In this document: piece after piece, positions 1 to 7,253 of the stretch
Position numbering within the stretch: the stretch's first letter is position 1
Layout: each line of letters opens with the position of its first letter
Assembly (NCBI GenBank): GCA_002482865.1
Contig: DLGU01000098.1
Span: 2,047 to 15,133, forward strand
Length of the DNA stretch: 13,087 nt
DNA from: Porphyrobacter sp. UBA7686
Lineage (GTDB): Bacteria; Pseudomonadota; Alphaproteobacteria; Sphingomonadales; Sphingomonadaceae
Direction of reading: 5' to 3'
Notes under the pieces: model-generated
Database searches by the model: none
Seen by the model: the letters and a program-made list of their open reading frames with translations, nothing else
What the model was told of the DNA's origin: nothing
Program-made: the position numbers and the translations under genes

Positions 1-3
1 CCA

Positions 4-3000
4 TCATCCCGCCGCCAGCAGGCTCGCGTTGCCCCCGGCCGCCGTGGTGTCGATGGTCATCACCCGCTCGGTCGCGAAGCGTGCGAGGTAGTGCGGGCCG
101 CCCGCTTTCGGCCCGGTGCCGGACAGGCCTTCCCCGCCGAACGGCTGGCTCTCGACCACCGCGCCGATCTGGTTGCGGTTGACGTAGAAGTTGCCGACGC
201 GGGCGTGGGCCTGCACGAAACGCCGCGTTTCGGCGATGCGGCTGTGGAGGCCGAGAGTCAGGCCGAAGCCGACTGCGTTGATGTCATCGACCACCTGCGC
301 CAGCTCACCTGCGCCAAAGCGCACGACGTGAAGCACCGGGCCGAAATGTTCGCGCGTCAGATCGCGGATCGAGCCGAGTTCGACGATGGTCGGCGCGACG
401 AAGCAGCCCTTGGCGGTCTCCGGCGGGAGCGGCAGGCGCGTGACTGGACGGCCGCTCGCCATGCAGCGCGCGACATGGCGTTCGAGCGCGGCCTTGGCAT
501 CCTCGTCGATCACCGGGCCGACATCGGTGGCAAGATCCGCCGGATCGCCGACATGCAGCGCCTCAAACCCGCCGCGGATCATGGCGAGCATCGGCTCGGC
601 GATGTCGTCCTGAAGGTAGAGCACCCGCAGCGCCGAACAGCGCTGCCCTGCGCTCTGGAAGCTGCTGGCGAGGACATCGCGCACCACCTGCTCGGGCAGC
701 GCGGAGCTATCGACGATCATCGCGTTCTGCCCGCCGGTCTCGGCGATCAGCGTGGCGATCGGCCCGTCGCGATTGGCGAGCGCACGGTTGATCGCGCGGG
801 CGGTGTCGGTCGAGCCGGTGAACGCAACGCCCGCGAGGCGCGGATCGGCGGTGATCATCTGACCGACTGCGCCTGCGCCGGGAAGCAATTGCAGTGCCTC
901 GGGCGGAATGCCGGCTTCGTGGCACAGCTTGACCGCGAGCGCCGCGATCAGCGGGGTCTGCTCGGCGGGCTTGGCGATCACGGTGTTGCCTGCTGCGAGC
1001 GCTGCCGAGGCCATGCCGATGAAGATCGCCAGCGGGAAGTTCCACGGCGAAATCGTCGCAAACACCCCGCGCCCGTGGAGCGCGAGCGAGTTCTCCTCGC
1101 CCGTCGGCCCCGGCAGGATCGTCGGCGCACCAAATTGCTGGCGCGCGCCTTGCGCATAATAGCGCAGGAAATCGACCGCCTCGCGCAGTTCGAGCACGGA
1201 ATCGAGCAGCGTCTTGCCCGCCTCGCGCTGGCACAGGCTGAGGAATTCTGCCGCGTGCGCCTCGAACAGGTCAGCCGCTTCTTCCAGCAGCAGCGCCCGC
1301 GCCTCGCCGCCCAGCGCATCCCAGCCGGGCTGGATCGCGGCGGCGCGGGTAAAGGCGGCTTCGACCTCTTCAGCGGTCGCATCGCGGCGGGTGCCGATGA
1401 CGGCGGCGGGATCATGCGGCTTGGTGATCGGCGCGATCTCGCCCGCGATGGCCGCCGGGAAAGTCGGTTCAGCCCGCCAGTGGACATCTTCGAGCAGCTT
1501 CAACCGCGCCATCAGCGGTTCACGCACCAGCGGATCGCTCAGATCGATCCCGGCGCTGTTGGCACGCGCGCCGAAGATGTCCTTCGGCAAGGGGATCGCC
1601 GGATTGCGGCGCGGGCTGAGCCCAGCAAGTTCCGCGACCGGATCGCCGACCAGTTCCTCGGCCGGAATATCGGCGTCGCCCATGCGGTTGACGAAGCTGG
1701 TGTTGGCCCCGTTCTCGAGCAATCGGCGCACCAGATAGGCGAGCAATTCCTTGTGCCCGCCGACCGGCGCATAGATGCGCACCGGCGTGCGCTGATTGCC
1801 TTCGAGCGCGTGGAGCGCGTCGTACACCTCTTCGCCCATGCCGTGGAGGCGCTGGAACTCGAACGCGCGCCCCTCGCTGAGATGCTTGATCGCCGCAATC
1901 GTATAGGCGTTGTGCGTGGCGAAGGCCGGGCGGATCACGTCGGCGTGCTCGAACAGGCGTGCGGCGCAAGCGAGGTAGCTGACGTCGGTCGCGACCTTGC
2001 GGGTGAACACCGGGTAATCGCTGTAGCCGCCCACTTGCGCCAGCTTCACCTCGCTGTCCCAATAGGCGCCCTTGACCAGCCGCACGAACAGCTTGCGGCC
2101 ATGCCGCCGCGCCAGCTTCCCCGCCCAGTCGCACACGGCCACGCCGCGCTTCTGGTAGGCCTGGATGGCGAGCCCGAAGCCCTCCCACCGGCTGCCATCG
2201 GGGCGGCGGAACAGGTCGTCGTCACCGACCAGCTCCTCGATAATGTCGAGACTGAGCTCCAGCCGCTCGGCTTCTTCGGCGTCGATGGTGAAGTGGATAT
2301 CGGCGTCGCGTGCCCGCACCGCGAGCGCCTTGATCACCGGCACCATCGCGGCCCGCGCCTCGTCGGCGTGGAAGAAGGTGTATTTGGGATGGAGCGCGGA
2401 GAGCTTGACCGAAATGCCCGGCGATCCGGCCACCCCTGCGCCTGCCTCGCGCGCCAGCCGGGTCAGTGCCGCTTCATAGGCCTGCCGGTACTTCTCGGCA
2501 TCGGTGAAGGTCATCGCTGCCTCGCCCAGCATGTCGAAGCTGTGCGTGATCCCGCGTGCGCGTTCCGGTGCGGCGCGCTTCAGGGCCTCGTCGATGTCCC
2601 GGCCGAACACGAATTGCCCGCCGAGGATTTTCATCGCTTGGCCCGTGGCCGTGCGGATCACCGGCTCGCCCAGCCGGTTCATTGCGCGCTTCAGCACCGA
2701 GCCCATCCCGCGCTGGCGGGCATCGGGCGGATCGAGCACTTCGCCGGTCAGCATCAACGAGAAGGTCGCGGCGTTGACGAAGGTCGAGGAGCTTTCGCCC
2801 AGATGCTCGCCCCATTCGATGCTGCCGATCTTGTCGCGGATCAGCGCGTCGGCAGTGGCAGCGTCCGGCACGCGCAGCAGCGCTTCGGCAAGGCACATCA
2901 GCGCGATGCCCTCCTCGGTATCGAGGCCATATTGCTGGAGGAAAGCGTCAATCCCGCTCGCCTTCTTGCCGCGCGCGCCTTCGATCAGATCAATCGCCAG

Positions 3001-3138
3001 ACCTGCCGCTGCGGCGTGCGCCCGCGCAGCCGGGGCGGCCTGATCCAGCCGCTCGGCGATGCAGGCCTCTTCCTCCTGCCGGTACGCACGGCGCAGATCC
3101 GTGCGGTCGATGCTGGGGGCAGCGGAGTAGTCAGCCAT
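4..3138 (-). CDS. putA: Bifunctional proline dehydrogenase / L-glutamate gamma-semialdehyde dehydrogenase PutA
   Basis: This enzyme oxidises proline to glutamate in two steps: an FAD-dependent proline dehydrogenase makes pyrroline-5-carboxylate, and an NAD-dependent aldehyde dehydrogenase oxidises the hydrolysed semialdehyde, with channelling between the two sites. The protein has 1044 residues. The proline dehydrogenase barrel runs from about 190 to 490, with motifs SPGISVKLSALHPKY (239-253), VRLVKGAYWDSE (352-363) and FEFQRLHGMGEE (426-437). The dehydrogenase part runs from about 570 to 1025, with SPWNFP (697-702), the general base Glu800 in AETGG and the catalytic Cys834 in GQRCS. It lacks the N-terminal ribbon-helix-helix DNA-binding domain of the roughly 1320-residue E. 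coli protein and the C-terminal extension of long forms. It is therefore a short, non-autoregulating PutA. The ATG at 3138 follows AGGTG at a normal distance. It is divergent from the YciI-family gene, and no dedicated regulator is in the window. Confidence 0.97.
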   Translation of the reverse strand: MADYSAAPSIDRTDLRRAYRQEEEACIAERLDQAAPAARAHAAAAGLAIDLIEGARGKKASGIDAFLQQYGLDTEEGIALMCLAEALLRVPDAATADALIRDKIGSIEWGEHLGESSSTFVNAATFSLMLTGEVLDPPDARQRGMGSVLKRAMNRLGEPVIRTATGQAMKILGGQFVFGRDIDEALKRAAPERARGITHSFDMLGEAAMTFTDAEKYRQAYEAALTRLAREAGAGVAGSPGISVKLSALHPKYTFFHADEARAAMVPVIKALAVRARDADIHFTIDAEEAERLELSLDIIEELVGDDDLFRRPDGSRWEGFGLAIQAYQKRGVAVCDWAGKLARRHGRKLFVRLVKGAYWDSEVKLAQVGGYSDYPVFTRKVATDVSYLACAARLFEHADVIRPAFATHNAYTIAAIKHLSEGRAFEFQRLHGMGEEVYDALHALEGNQRTPVRIYAPVGGHKELLAYLVRRLLENGANTSFVNRMGDADIPAEELVGDPVAELAGLSPRRNPAIPLPKDIFGARANSAGIDLSDPLVREPLMARLKLLEDVHWRAEPTFPAAIAGEIAPITKPHDPAAVIGTRRDATAEEVEAAFTRAAAIQPGWDALGGEARALLLEEAADLFEAHAAEFLSLCQREAGKTLLDSVLELREAVDFLRYYAQGARQQFGAPTILPGPTGEENSLALHGRGVFATISPWNFPLAIFIGMASAALAAGNTVIAKPAEQTPLIAALAVKLCHEAGIPPEALQLLPGAGAVGQMITADPRLAGVAFTGSTDTARAINRALANRDGPIATLIAETGGQNAMIVDSSALPEQVVRDVLASSFQSAGQRCSALRVLYLQDDIAEPMLAMIRGGFEALHVGDPADLATDVGPVIDEDAKAALERHVARCMASGRPVTRLPLPPETAKGCFVAPTIVELGSIRDLTREHFGPVLHVVRFGAGELAQVVDDINAVGFGLTLGLHSRIAETRRFVQAHARVGNFYVNRNQIGAVVESQPFGGEGLSGTGPKAGGPHYLARFATERVMTIDTTAAGGNASLLAAG

Positions 3139-3198
3139 CTGGTTTCACCTGAAACGATTCGCGGGGAGAATGCCCGGCCCTCTGAACGCGCTGAGGCT

Positions 3199-3211
3199 GC
3201 GCTTCAAGCGC
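3199..3211. promoter_or_regulatory. Short perfect dyad in the putA/yciI divergent spacer
   Basis: The 152-base gap between the divergent putA and YciI-family starts must hold both promoters. Within it, GCGCTT and AAGCGC flank a single central base, giving a 13-base perfect dyad that could be an operator. No clear -35/-10 pair could be picked out with certainty. The binding factor is unknown; an Lrp-type or other proline-responsive regulator would be a reasonable candidate from general knowledge of putA control, but nothing in the sequence identifies it. Confidence 0.25.
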
Positions 3212-3290
3212 GGGTTTTGCAACGCCCCGCTTGCCCGCCGCAGCTTGCGCGGTTAGCCTTACGCTCGCGACCAACGGGGGCCTTTCGATC

Positions 3291-3578
3291 ATGCGCATGT
3301 TCTGCTTCCACTGCCGCGACGGCGAAGACGGCGGCCGCTTGCGCGCAATCCATCGCCCCGCGCACCTCGCATTCGTCCACGCCAATGCCGAGCATTTCGT
3401 GATCGTCGGCCCGTTGAAGCGCAGCGACGGACTGATCATCGGATCATTGCTGATCGTGAAAGCCGCCGACGAAGCCGCCGCGCGCGCCATTCTGGCGGAT
3501 GATCCCTACCTCACCGGTGGGGTATGGCAGCTGATCCGAGTGGACGAGTTTACCCCGCTGCTCGGCGACTGGGCCTAG
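3291..3578 (+). CDS. YciI family protein
   Basis: This is a 95-residue protein of the YciI-like family, small ferredoxin-like-fold proteins with a conserved His/Asp pair. Their biochemical role is mostly unknown. Family features seen are the N-terminal MRMFCF strand, a conserved histidine in RPAHLAF (about 23-29), the VGPL turn, and the C-terminal strand-helix GSLLIVKAADEAAARAILAD followed by DPY. The length is typical of the family. ATG 3291 is chosen because the family homology begins there; the frame stays open to a TTG at 3231, but those extra residues look like noise. A second ATG at 3297 is also possible. The gene is divergent from putA and convergent with the ter operon. Its TAG stop (3576-3578) lies at the outer edge of a long inverted repeat, so the last residues or the stop may have been set by that element. 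Confidence 0.85.
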   Translation: MRMFCFHCRDGEDGGRLRAIHRPAHLAFVHANAEHFVIVGPLKRSDGLIIGSLLIVKAADEAAARAILADDPYLTGGVWQLIRVDEFTPLLGDWA

Positions 3579-3723
3579 GCTGCACCCGACATTCAGCGCT
3601 GACGGCCTGCAAATGGCCCGTTTTCCGGCGTTCCGGTGCTCACGGCCAGAAAGGCCGCTGCGCTCCGGGTCCGAAAAACGCACCATTTTCGGCTCGTCAT
3701 CATCTGAATGTCAGGCACAGCCT
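3577..3723. repeat. 147-bp near-symmetrical imperfect palindrome between convergent genes
   Basis: The whole stretch folds back on itself around position 3650. The outer arms 3577-3596 and 3704-3723 match at 17 of 20 positions. Inner arms 3611-3628 and 3671-3688 match at about 15 of 18. The core is CGGCC-AGAAA-GGCCG (3643-3657), flanked by CCGG on both sides (3633-3636 and 3665-3668). It lies between the YciI-family stop and the end of the last ter-operon gene, leaving only 7 bases on the right. Size and symmetry resemble dispersed palindromic repeats such as ERIC, or a MITE. It could also act as a two-way terminator for the convergent genes, although no T-run directly follows the central stem. 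Whether it is repeated elsewhere in the genome cannot be seen here. Confidence 0.75.
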
Positions 3724-3730
3724 GAAAGCC

Positions 3731-4207
3731 TCACCTAAACGGGTCGTTGTCGCTGTAACGGCGGCTGATGAAGGCCGCGTTGCTGGAGAAGGCGTCGAGA
3801 TCGTGCTGCGCCAGATTGCGGGCGATCTCGTCGATCCGGGCCTGCATGGTGCTCAGGCTTTCCTCAAGGATGAAGCTGGCCGACTTACCGGTCTTGCGGA
3901 AGATTTCGGCGCGATGGGCGCTGGGGATGTCGATGTAGCTTTTGACCAGCTTGGGCAGGTGTTCGTCGCGCATCAGCTCGATCTCGGTGCGGCTGACGGC
4001 CTGCACCTGTTCGCGGTCCATCATGCCTTCGACTTCGGCGAGGCTGGTAAGGATCGTGCGGATCTTGTCGCGTGCTCCGGTGGGCACGCGCTGGTCGCTA
4101 TAGTCGAACGCGGGCTTGCGGGGCGCGGGTGGCGGCGCAGCAGGCGCGGGGTCCGCCCCCGGCTCAGGCGCCGCAAACATCTTCCGGATCGAATCAAACA
4201 GGCCCAC
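3731..4207 (-). CDS. XpaC-like small protein, last gene of the ter operon
   Basis: This 158-residue soluble protein has no confidently recognised catalytic domain. The N-terminus MGLFDSIRKMF is amphipathic and is followed by a Pro/Ala-rich linker (about 13-33). Residues 45-150 are helical and charged, with the segment EIELMRDEHLPKLVKSY (75-91) followed by a long helix around 110-135. This layout, a helix with a 'HLP...L...Y' signature and then a trailing coiled region, resembles the C-terminal half of XpaC (the 'chloroindolyl phosphate hydrolysis' protein). In Bacillus the XpaC gene sits next to a TelA homologue, as here. The call therefore rests on a weak motif plus context. The start is GTG at 4207, with a GGAG 12 bases upstream, which is rather far. 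There is a 79-base gap to telA, so it may have its own translation signals. The C-terminus (SRRYSDNDPFR) is polar. Confidence 0.75.
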   Translation of the reverse strand: MGLFDSIRKMFAAPEPGADPAPAAPPPAPRKPAFDYSDQRVPTGARDKIRTILTSLAEVEGMMDREQVQAVSRTEIELMRDEHLPKLVKSYIDIPSAHRAEIFRKTGKSASFILEESLSTMQARIDEIARNLAQHDLDAFSSNAAFISRRYSDNDPFR

Positions 4208-4286
4208 GAACCGTCACGTCTCCATTGACCGGCGCTTATCCGGCGTGTCGTCCTAACATCACACCCCGGCAAGCGCCACCGGCAGC

Positions 4287-5246
4287 TTAACGCGCCGGAT
4301 CGGCCAACCGCGCCGCGCTGCCCGCGCGTTCAGTGTCGAGCCGGTCGAGCGCATCGTAGAGCTTGGCAAAGGCCGACTGCAAGGCTTCGGCACCGGCGTC
4401 GGAGCTGACGGGATCATCCTCCTCGATCAGATTGCTGGCCGCGCGGCGCAGGCTGGCAATCCCGTCGAGCACCAGCTCTTGGCTCGCAATCAGCCGCGCG
4501 GCTTCGATGGCGGTGCGGAGCACCAGCACCATGGTCGCAGTCGCCTGATCAATGCCTTCGATCAGCCGCGTATTGGTGGCGCTGACGATCTCGCGCAGGG
4601 CGGCGGCCTGCATGGCGAGCGCGCGGGCCTCGGCAATGTCGCGCATCCGGGTCTGGACCGTGTGGAGCGCATCCGATTGCAGCCGCCGCGCCTTCATCGG
4701 CTCGCGCGGCGCCAGCGCCTCAGCGCGGGCGGTGAGGGTGAGCGCGATTTCCTCGGCGAAGAGCGCGTGTTCGCTCAAGCTGGCGATCAAGGGCGTCAGC
4801 CCGGCCTGCTCGGATTCCAGGGTGACATTGGCGCGGATCAGCGCGTCACGCTCGCGGGTCAGCGCGGCGAGCGCCGCCTCGATCTCGCCCTGCGCCTCGC
4901 GGTAGCGGCGGAAATAGGCTTTGGGGTCGGGTTTGGCCGGGATCAGGCCGAAGCGCTTGGCCCCGCCGGTTAGATTACCCTGCCGTAGCGGTTCGAGGCT
5001 TTGGGCAAGGTTGCGCAGCCCCATAATCGCGCGGGCGATCCCTCCGGTCGGCGGCGGCGCCACATGGGCGAGGCTGCCCGCATGGCGCGCGGAAAGCTGC
5101 GCGATTTCATCGCGGCCTAAACCTTCAAGCGCTTCAAGCTTGTGATCGAAGGCCGGGCTCAGCGGCTCGATCAGCAGCAGTTCGGCGACATATTTCATCG
5201 CTTGCCCGGCCAGTTCGGCGTGGCGCCGTTTGGTGATCGCGGTCAC
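4287..5246 (-). CDS. telA: TelA/YceH-family toxic anion resistance protein
   Basis: This is a 319-residue, largely helical cytoplasmic protein of the TelA family (PF05816), linked to tellurite and other toxic-anion or envelope-stress resistance by an unknown mechanism. Family signatures are GGAKRFGLIPAKPDPKAYF (94-112, the 'FG..dP.kYF..Y..aQ' region), RYREAQGEIEAALAAL (114-129), and the long helix around 185-270 including RMRDIAEARALAMQAAALRE (200-219) and NTRLIEGIDQATATM (225-239). Most relatives are a little longer (about 350-400), so this is a compact member. The start is taken as GTG 5246, 7 bases after the CitE-like stop. The frame stays open far upstream inside the CitE-like gene, but that part is low-complexity Arg/Ser/Ala and is antisense-type noise. 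ATG 5198 (MKYVAELLL) is an alternative start. Neither start has a strong ribosome site, which suits coupling to the gene before it. Confidence 0.88.
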   Translation of the reverse strand: MTAITKRRHAELAGQAMKYVAELLLIEPLSPAFDHKLEALEGLGRDEIAQLSARHAGSLAHVAPPPTGGIARAIMGLRNLAQSLEPLRQGNLTGGAKRFGLIPAKPDPKAYFRRYREAQGEIEAALAALTRERDALIRANVTLESEQAGLTPLIASLSEHALFAEEIALTLTARAEALAPREPMKARRLQSDALHTVQTRMRDIAEARALAMQAAALREIVSATNTRLIEGIDQATATMVLVLRTAIEAARLIASQELVLDGIASLRRAASNLIEEDDPVSSDAGAEALQSAFAKLYDALDRLDTERAGSAARLADPAR

Positions 5247-5253
5247 GACTGCG

Positions 5254-6168
5254 TCAGGCGACCCGCGTCGGCTGTTCGGACACGCCGGGGGCAGCACCGC
5301 GCAGGCCGTGCACCTCGGCGCGGTCAAGCACGCCGGCGGCCCAGCGCGCGTGGGTGGTCGGCTCGCACATGCTGCCGCCGTGGCTGAACACCGCACGCGC
5401 TTCCCGGGCGAGGATGGCGCGGGCCTCGTCCGCTTCGCTCGCCGAGGGGCGCAGCGCTTCGTGGATGATGCCGACCTGCACCGGATGGATCGCGGTTTTG
5501 GTGAGCAGGCCATGCTCCAGATCGCGCGCCACCTCTTCGCGCAGCAGATCGCTTTGCGCGTAATGCTCAAATACCGGAGCGGACAGCGCCATGCCTTCGG
5601 GCAGGAACACGCTCGCCATGGTGGCAATCGCCAAGCCGAGCGGCCCGTCATAGGCGGTGCGCGTGCGCGAGCGGCGCACGCCGAGCAGGTTGAGGATGTC
5701 GTTCCCGCCGATCCTGACCGCATGGACTTGCTCCCCCAGCGGCTGGAGCGTGCGGGCCATCGCCGTCAGCGCCGTGCGGTCGAAGGCCTCGGCGCTTTCG
5801 ATGGTGGGCATGATCCCGTGCTGGGGGTTTTCCAGCCGCGCCAACCAGTCCGCCAGATTGGCGGTCGTGATCTTGGGCAGCACGAAACCGGCCAACCGCT
5901 CGATCCCCGGCTGGGCCTGCATCCAGGTCAGCATCTCGGGATTGCGCGGGCGGGTATAGGCGATCAGCGCCGGGGGCGCGGCCTCCAGCGCCCTCAGCGT
6001 CGCGCAGAACACGTCCTGCGCCGCGCCCACCTCGGTCTCGTGCAGCGAATCCTCAAGACAGATCACCACCGAACGCAGATCGGGATTGTCGCCCGCCAGC
6101 ACCTCGGCAAGACGCGGGTGCTGCACCGGGATATAGAGCGTCGCGCCGAGTTCGACCGCTTTCGTCAT
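5254..6168 (-). CDS. CitE-like HpcH/HpaI aldolase/citrate lyase family protein of the ter biosynthetic module
   Basis: This is a 304-residue TIM-barrel C-C bond lyase or thioesterase of the CitE/HpcH group, which acts on CoA-esters or keto-acids with Mg2+. Motifs are VICLEDSLHE (35-44), YTRPRN (71-76), GFVLPK (94-99), MPTIESAEAFD (120-130, with metal-ligand Glu124), RIGGNDILNLLG (152-163, with metal-ligand Asp157) and KTAIHPVQV (224-232). The active-site residues seen in working CitE enzymes are therefore present. In published ter-locus comparisons a CitE-like protein accompanies two phosphoribosyltransferases and a HAD enzyme in a proposed nucleoside-like metabolite pathway; the substrate is unknown. 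ATG 6168 overlaps the StiP-type stop as TGATG. A GTG three bases earlier is possible, but AGGAG lies 7 bases from the ATG, which favours the ATG. Confidence 0.9.
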   Translation of the reverse strand: MTKAVELGATLYIPVQHPRLAEVLAGDNPDLRSVVICLEDSLHETEVGAAQDVFCATLRALEAAPPALIAYTRPRNPEMLTWMQAQPGIERLAGFVLPKITTANLADWLARLENPQHGIMPTIESAEAFDRTALTAMARTLQPLGEQVHAVRIGGNDILNLLGVRRSRTRTAYDGPLGLAIATMASVFLPEGMALSAPVFEHYAQSDLLREEVARDLEHGLLTKTAIHPVQVGIIHEALRPSASEADEARAILAREARAVFSHGGSMCEPTTHARWAAGVLDRAEVHGLRGAAPGVSEQPTRVA

Positions 6169-7241
6169 CACACGTCTCCTGCCTTCGCAATCACAGTTAC
6201 GGCGCGATAGTTGCCAAGTTCCCGTTGCTGCACACTTACCCCGGTTTGTGTGGCAAGATGAAGCAAATGCGCAACTTCGGCGTCATCCTTGTCGCGGACG
6301 AGCACGGCCTCGGGCACGCGGCGCAGGACAGCGCGGGTGGCTTCGGCGATGCCGGGCTTGATCCGGTTGCGATCCGTCACGGCGAATTCGTCCATCAGGC
6401 TGGCGATCAACGTCTCGCAGGCAAATCGGCTCTGGCGAGCCCCCGCCGGGGTCCAGCCGGGGTGGGGTTGGACCGAGGGCGCCGCGGCCTCGACGGCGGC
6501 GATGAAGGCGCGCGATTGGTCGGCTTCGGCGAATTCGGTGAGGTGGCGGCAGGCGTGGAACTCGCCCTCGCCCACCAGCGCGTCGCTCAGCACCGAGCGG
6601 CTGACCAGCCCGGATACGATCCCGCCGAGGATGCCCGAGGGGATGAGATAGTCTTCCGCCGTCGCCGCCAATGAAGCGGAGCCCGCCGGGTCGGCCACCA
6701 CCGCGAGGAAGGGGGCAAAGCCGGTGCTGCCGTCGCCAAGGCTCGCGTCCAGCTCCCCGGTGATCGCGCCCTTGCCGGTCCAGCCGTCAACGAACACCGC
6801 GTCCGCTGTCCCGCTTGCGGCGGCGATGTGGGCGAGCGCCACGAGGTCAATCCCGCGCCCCCGGATGATGCTGACCGAGTAATGCACCGCCTCCACCCCG
6901 CGCCGCAGCAAGGCGCGGCGCAGCAGCACGCCGATGGGCGTGCCTGCGCGGGCGAGCGAGATGATGGTGCAGCTTTTCGACGTTGCGGGACGGACGGCAA
7001 TCGCGTCGGCCAGCGCCGCCACATCGCGCCGCAACCGCCCACCATTCCTCGCCAGCGCCGCGTGGTAGAGATCGAGATAGCGCGCATCGGGCACACGCTC
7101 TTCCGACAGCATTTCGGAATAATGCCGCGCGCCCGATTGGATCAGGGCCTCCTTGGCGCGCACGTCGGTGAGGCCGATAGTCGCGGGCTTCAGCAGGAAG
7201 GTCACGTCCTCGGGGGCATAGGAGCCGTGGAACGGGGTCAT
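6168..7241 (-). CDS. StiP-type phosphoribosyltransferase with C-terminal PELOTA-like domain
   Basis: This 357-residue protein belongs to the family labelled 'cysteine protease StiP' (PF11202). The opening MTPFHGSYAPEDVTFLLKP (1-19) is the family's signature. Comparative studies of ter loci treat it as a phosphoribosyltransferase. The sequence agrees: CTIISLARAGTPIGVLLRR (91-109) looks like the pyrophosphate loop, and AVFVDGWTGKGAI (148-160) like the PRPP-binding loop. The C-terminal part (about 290-352) has the small alpha/beta PELOTA-type RNA-binding pattern, with EAVLVRDKDDAEVAHLLHLA (311-330). The protease label is probably historical, as no protease motif is evident. The start is ATG 7241, with GAGGG 7 bases upstream; ATG 7268 and ATG 7280 are less likely because family homology begins at 7241. 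It follows the HAD gene by 10 bases. The expected role is ribosyl-phosphate transfer in the proposed nucleoside-like metabolite pathway, with unknown substrate. Confidence 0.9.
   Translation of the reverse strand: MTPFHGSYAPEDVTFLLKPATIGLTDVRAKEALIQSGARHYSEMLSEERVPDARYLDLYHAALARNGGRLRRDVAALADAIAVRPATSKSCTIISLARAGTPIGVLLRRALLRRGVEAVHYSVSIIRGRGIDLVALAHIAAASGTADAVFVDGWTGKGAITGELDASLGDGSTGFAPFLAVVADPAGSASLAATAEDYLIPSGILGGIVSGLVSRSVLSDALVGEGEFHACRHLTEFAEADQSRAFIAAVEAAAPSVQPHPGWTPAGARQSRFACETLIASLMDEFAVTDRNRIKPGIAEATRAVLRRVPEAVLVRDKDDAEVAHLLHLATQTGVSVQQRELGNYRAVTVIAKAGDV
6176..6180 (-). promoter_or_regulatory. Ribosome binding site AGGAG for the CitE-like gene
   Basis: AGGAG on the minus strand lies inside the end of the StiP-type gene, 7 bases before ATG 6168 and 4 bases before the GTG at 6171. 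The spacing favours the ATG as start and supports termination-reinitiation coupling at the TGATG junction. Confidence 0.6.
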
Positions 7242-7248
7242 GGCCAAA

Positions 7249-7253
7249 CCCTC
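7249..7253 (-). promoter_or_regulatory. Ribosome binding site GAGGG for the StiP-type gene
   Basis: GAGGG on the minus strand overlaps the TGA stop of the HAD gene (reading TGAGGG) and sits 7 bases before ATG 7241. It decides the start of the StiP-type protein in favour of 7241 over the two upstream ATGs at 7268 and 7280. Confidence 0.6.

Noticed and set aside
3231..3290. N-terminal extension of the YciI-family protein from TTG 3231
   Set aside because: The 20 added residues do not fit the family; ATG 3291 gives the usual length.
91..3402. 1103-codon open frame on the plus strand opposite putA
   Set aside because: Arg/His/Gly-rich antisense frame typical of GC-rich DNA; the minus strand encodes a full PutA with all motifs.
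3524..4228. 234-codon plus-strand frame spanning the foldback and the XpaC-like gene
   Set aside because: It overlaps the end of yciI in another frame, runs through the palindrome and is antisense to a believable gene.
4208..4286. Possible terminator between telA and the XpaC-like gene
   Set aside because: Only short, wobbly GC pairings and no T-run were found.
5247..5723. Upstream extension of the telA frame
   Set aside because: The extra 159 residues are Arg/Ser/Cys/Pro-rich, lie inside the CitE-like gene, and match no TelA region; TelA homology begins after 5246.
5230..6210. 326-codon plus-strand frame opposite the CitE-like gene
   Set aside because: His/Arg/Gln-rich antisense shadow; the minus-strand protein has intact catalytic motifs.
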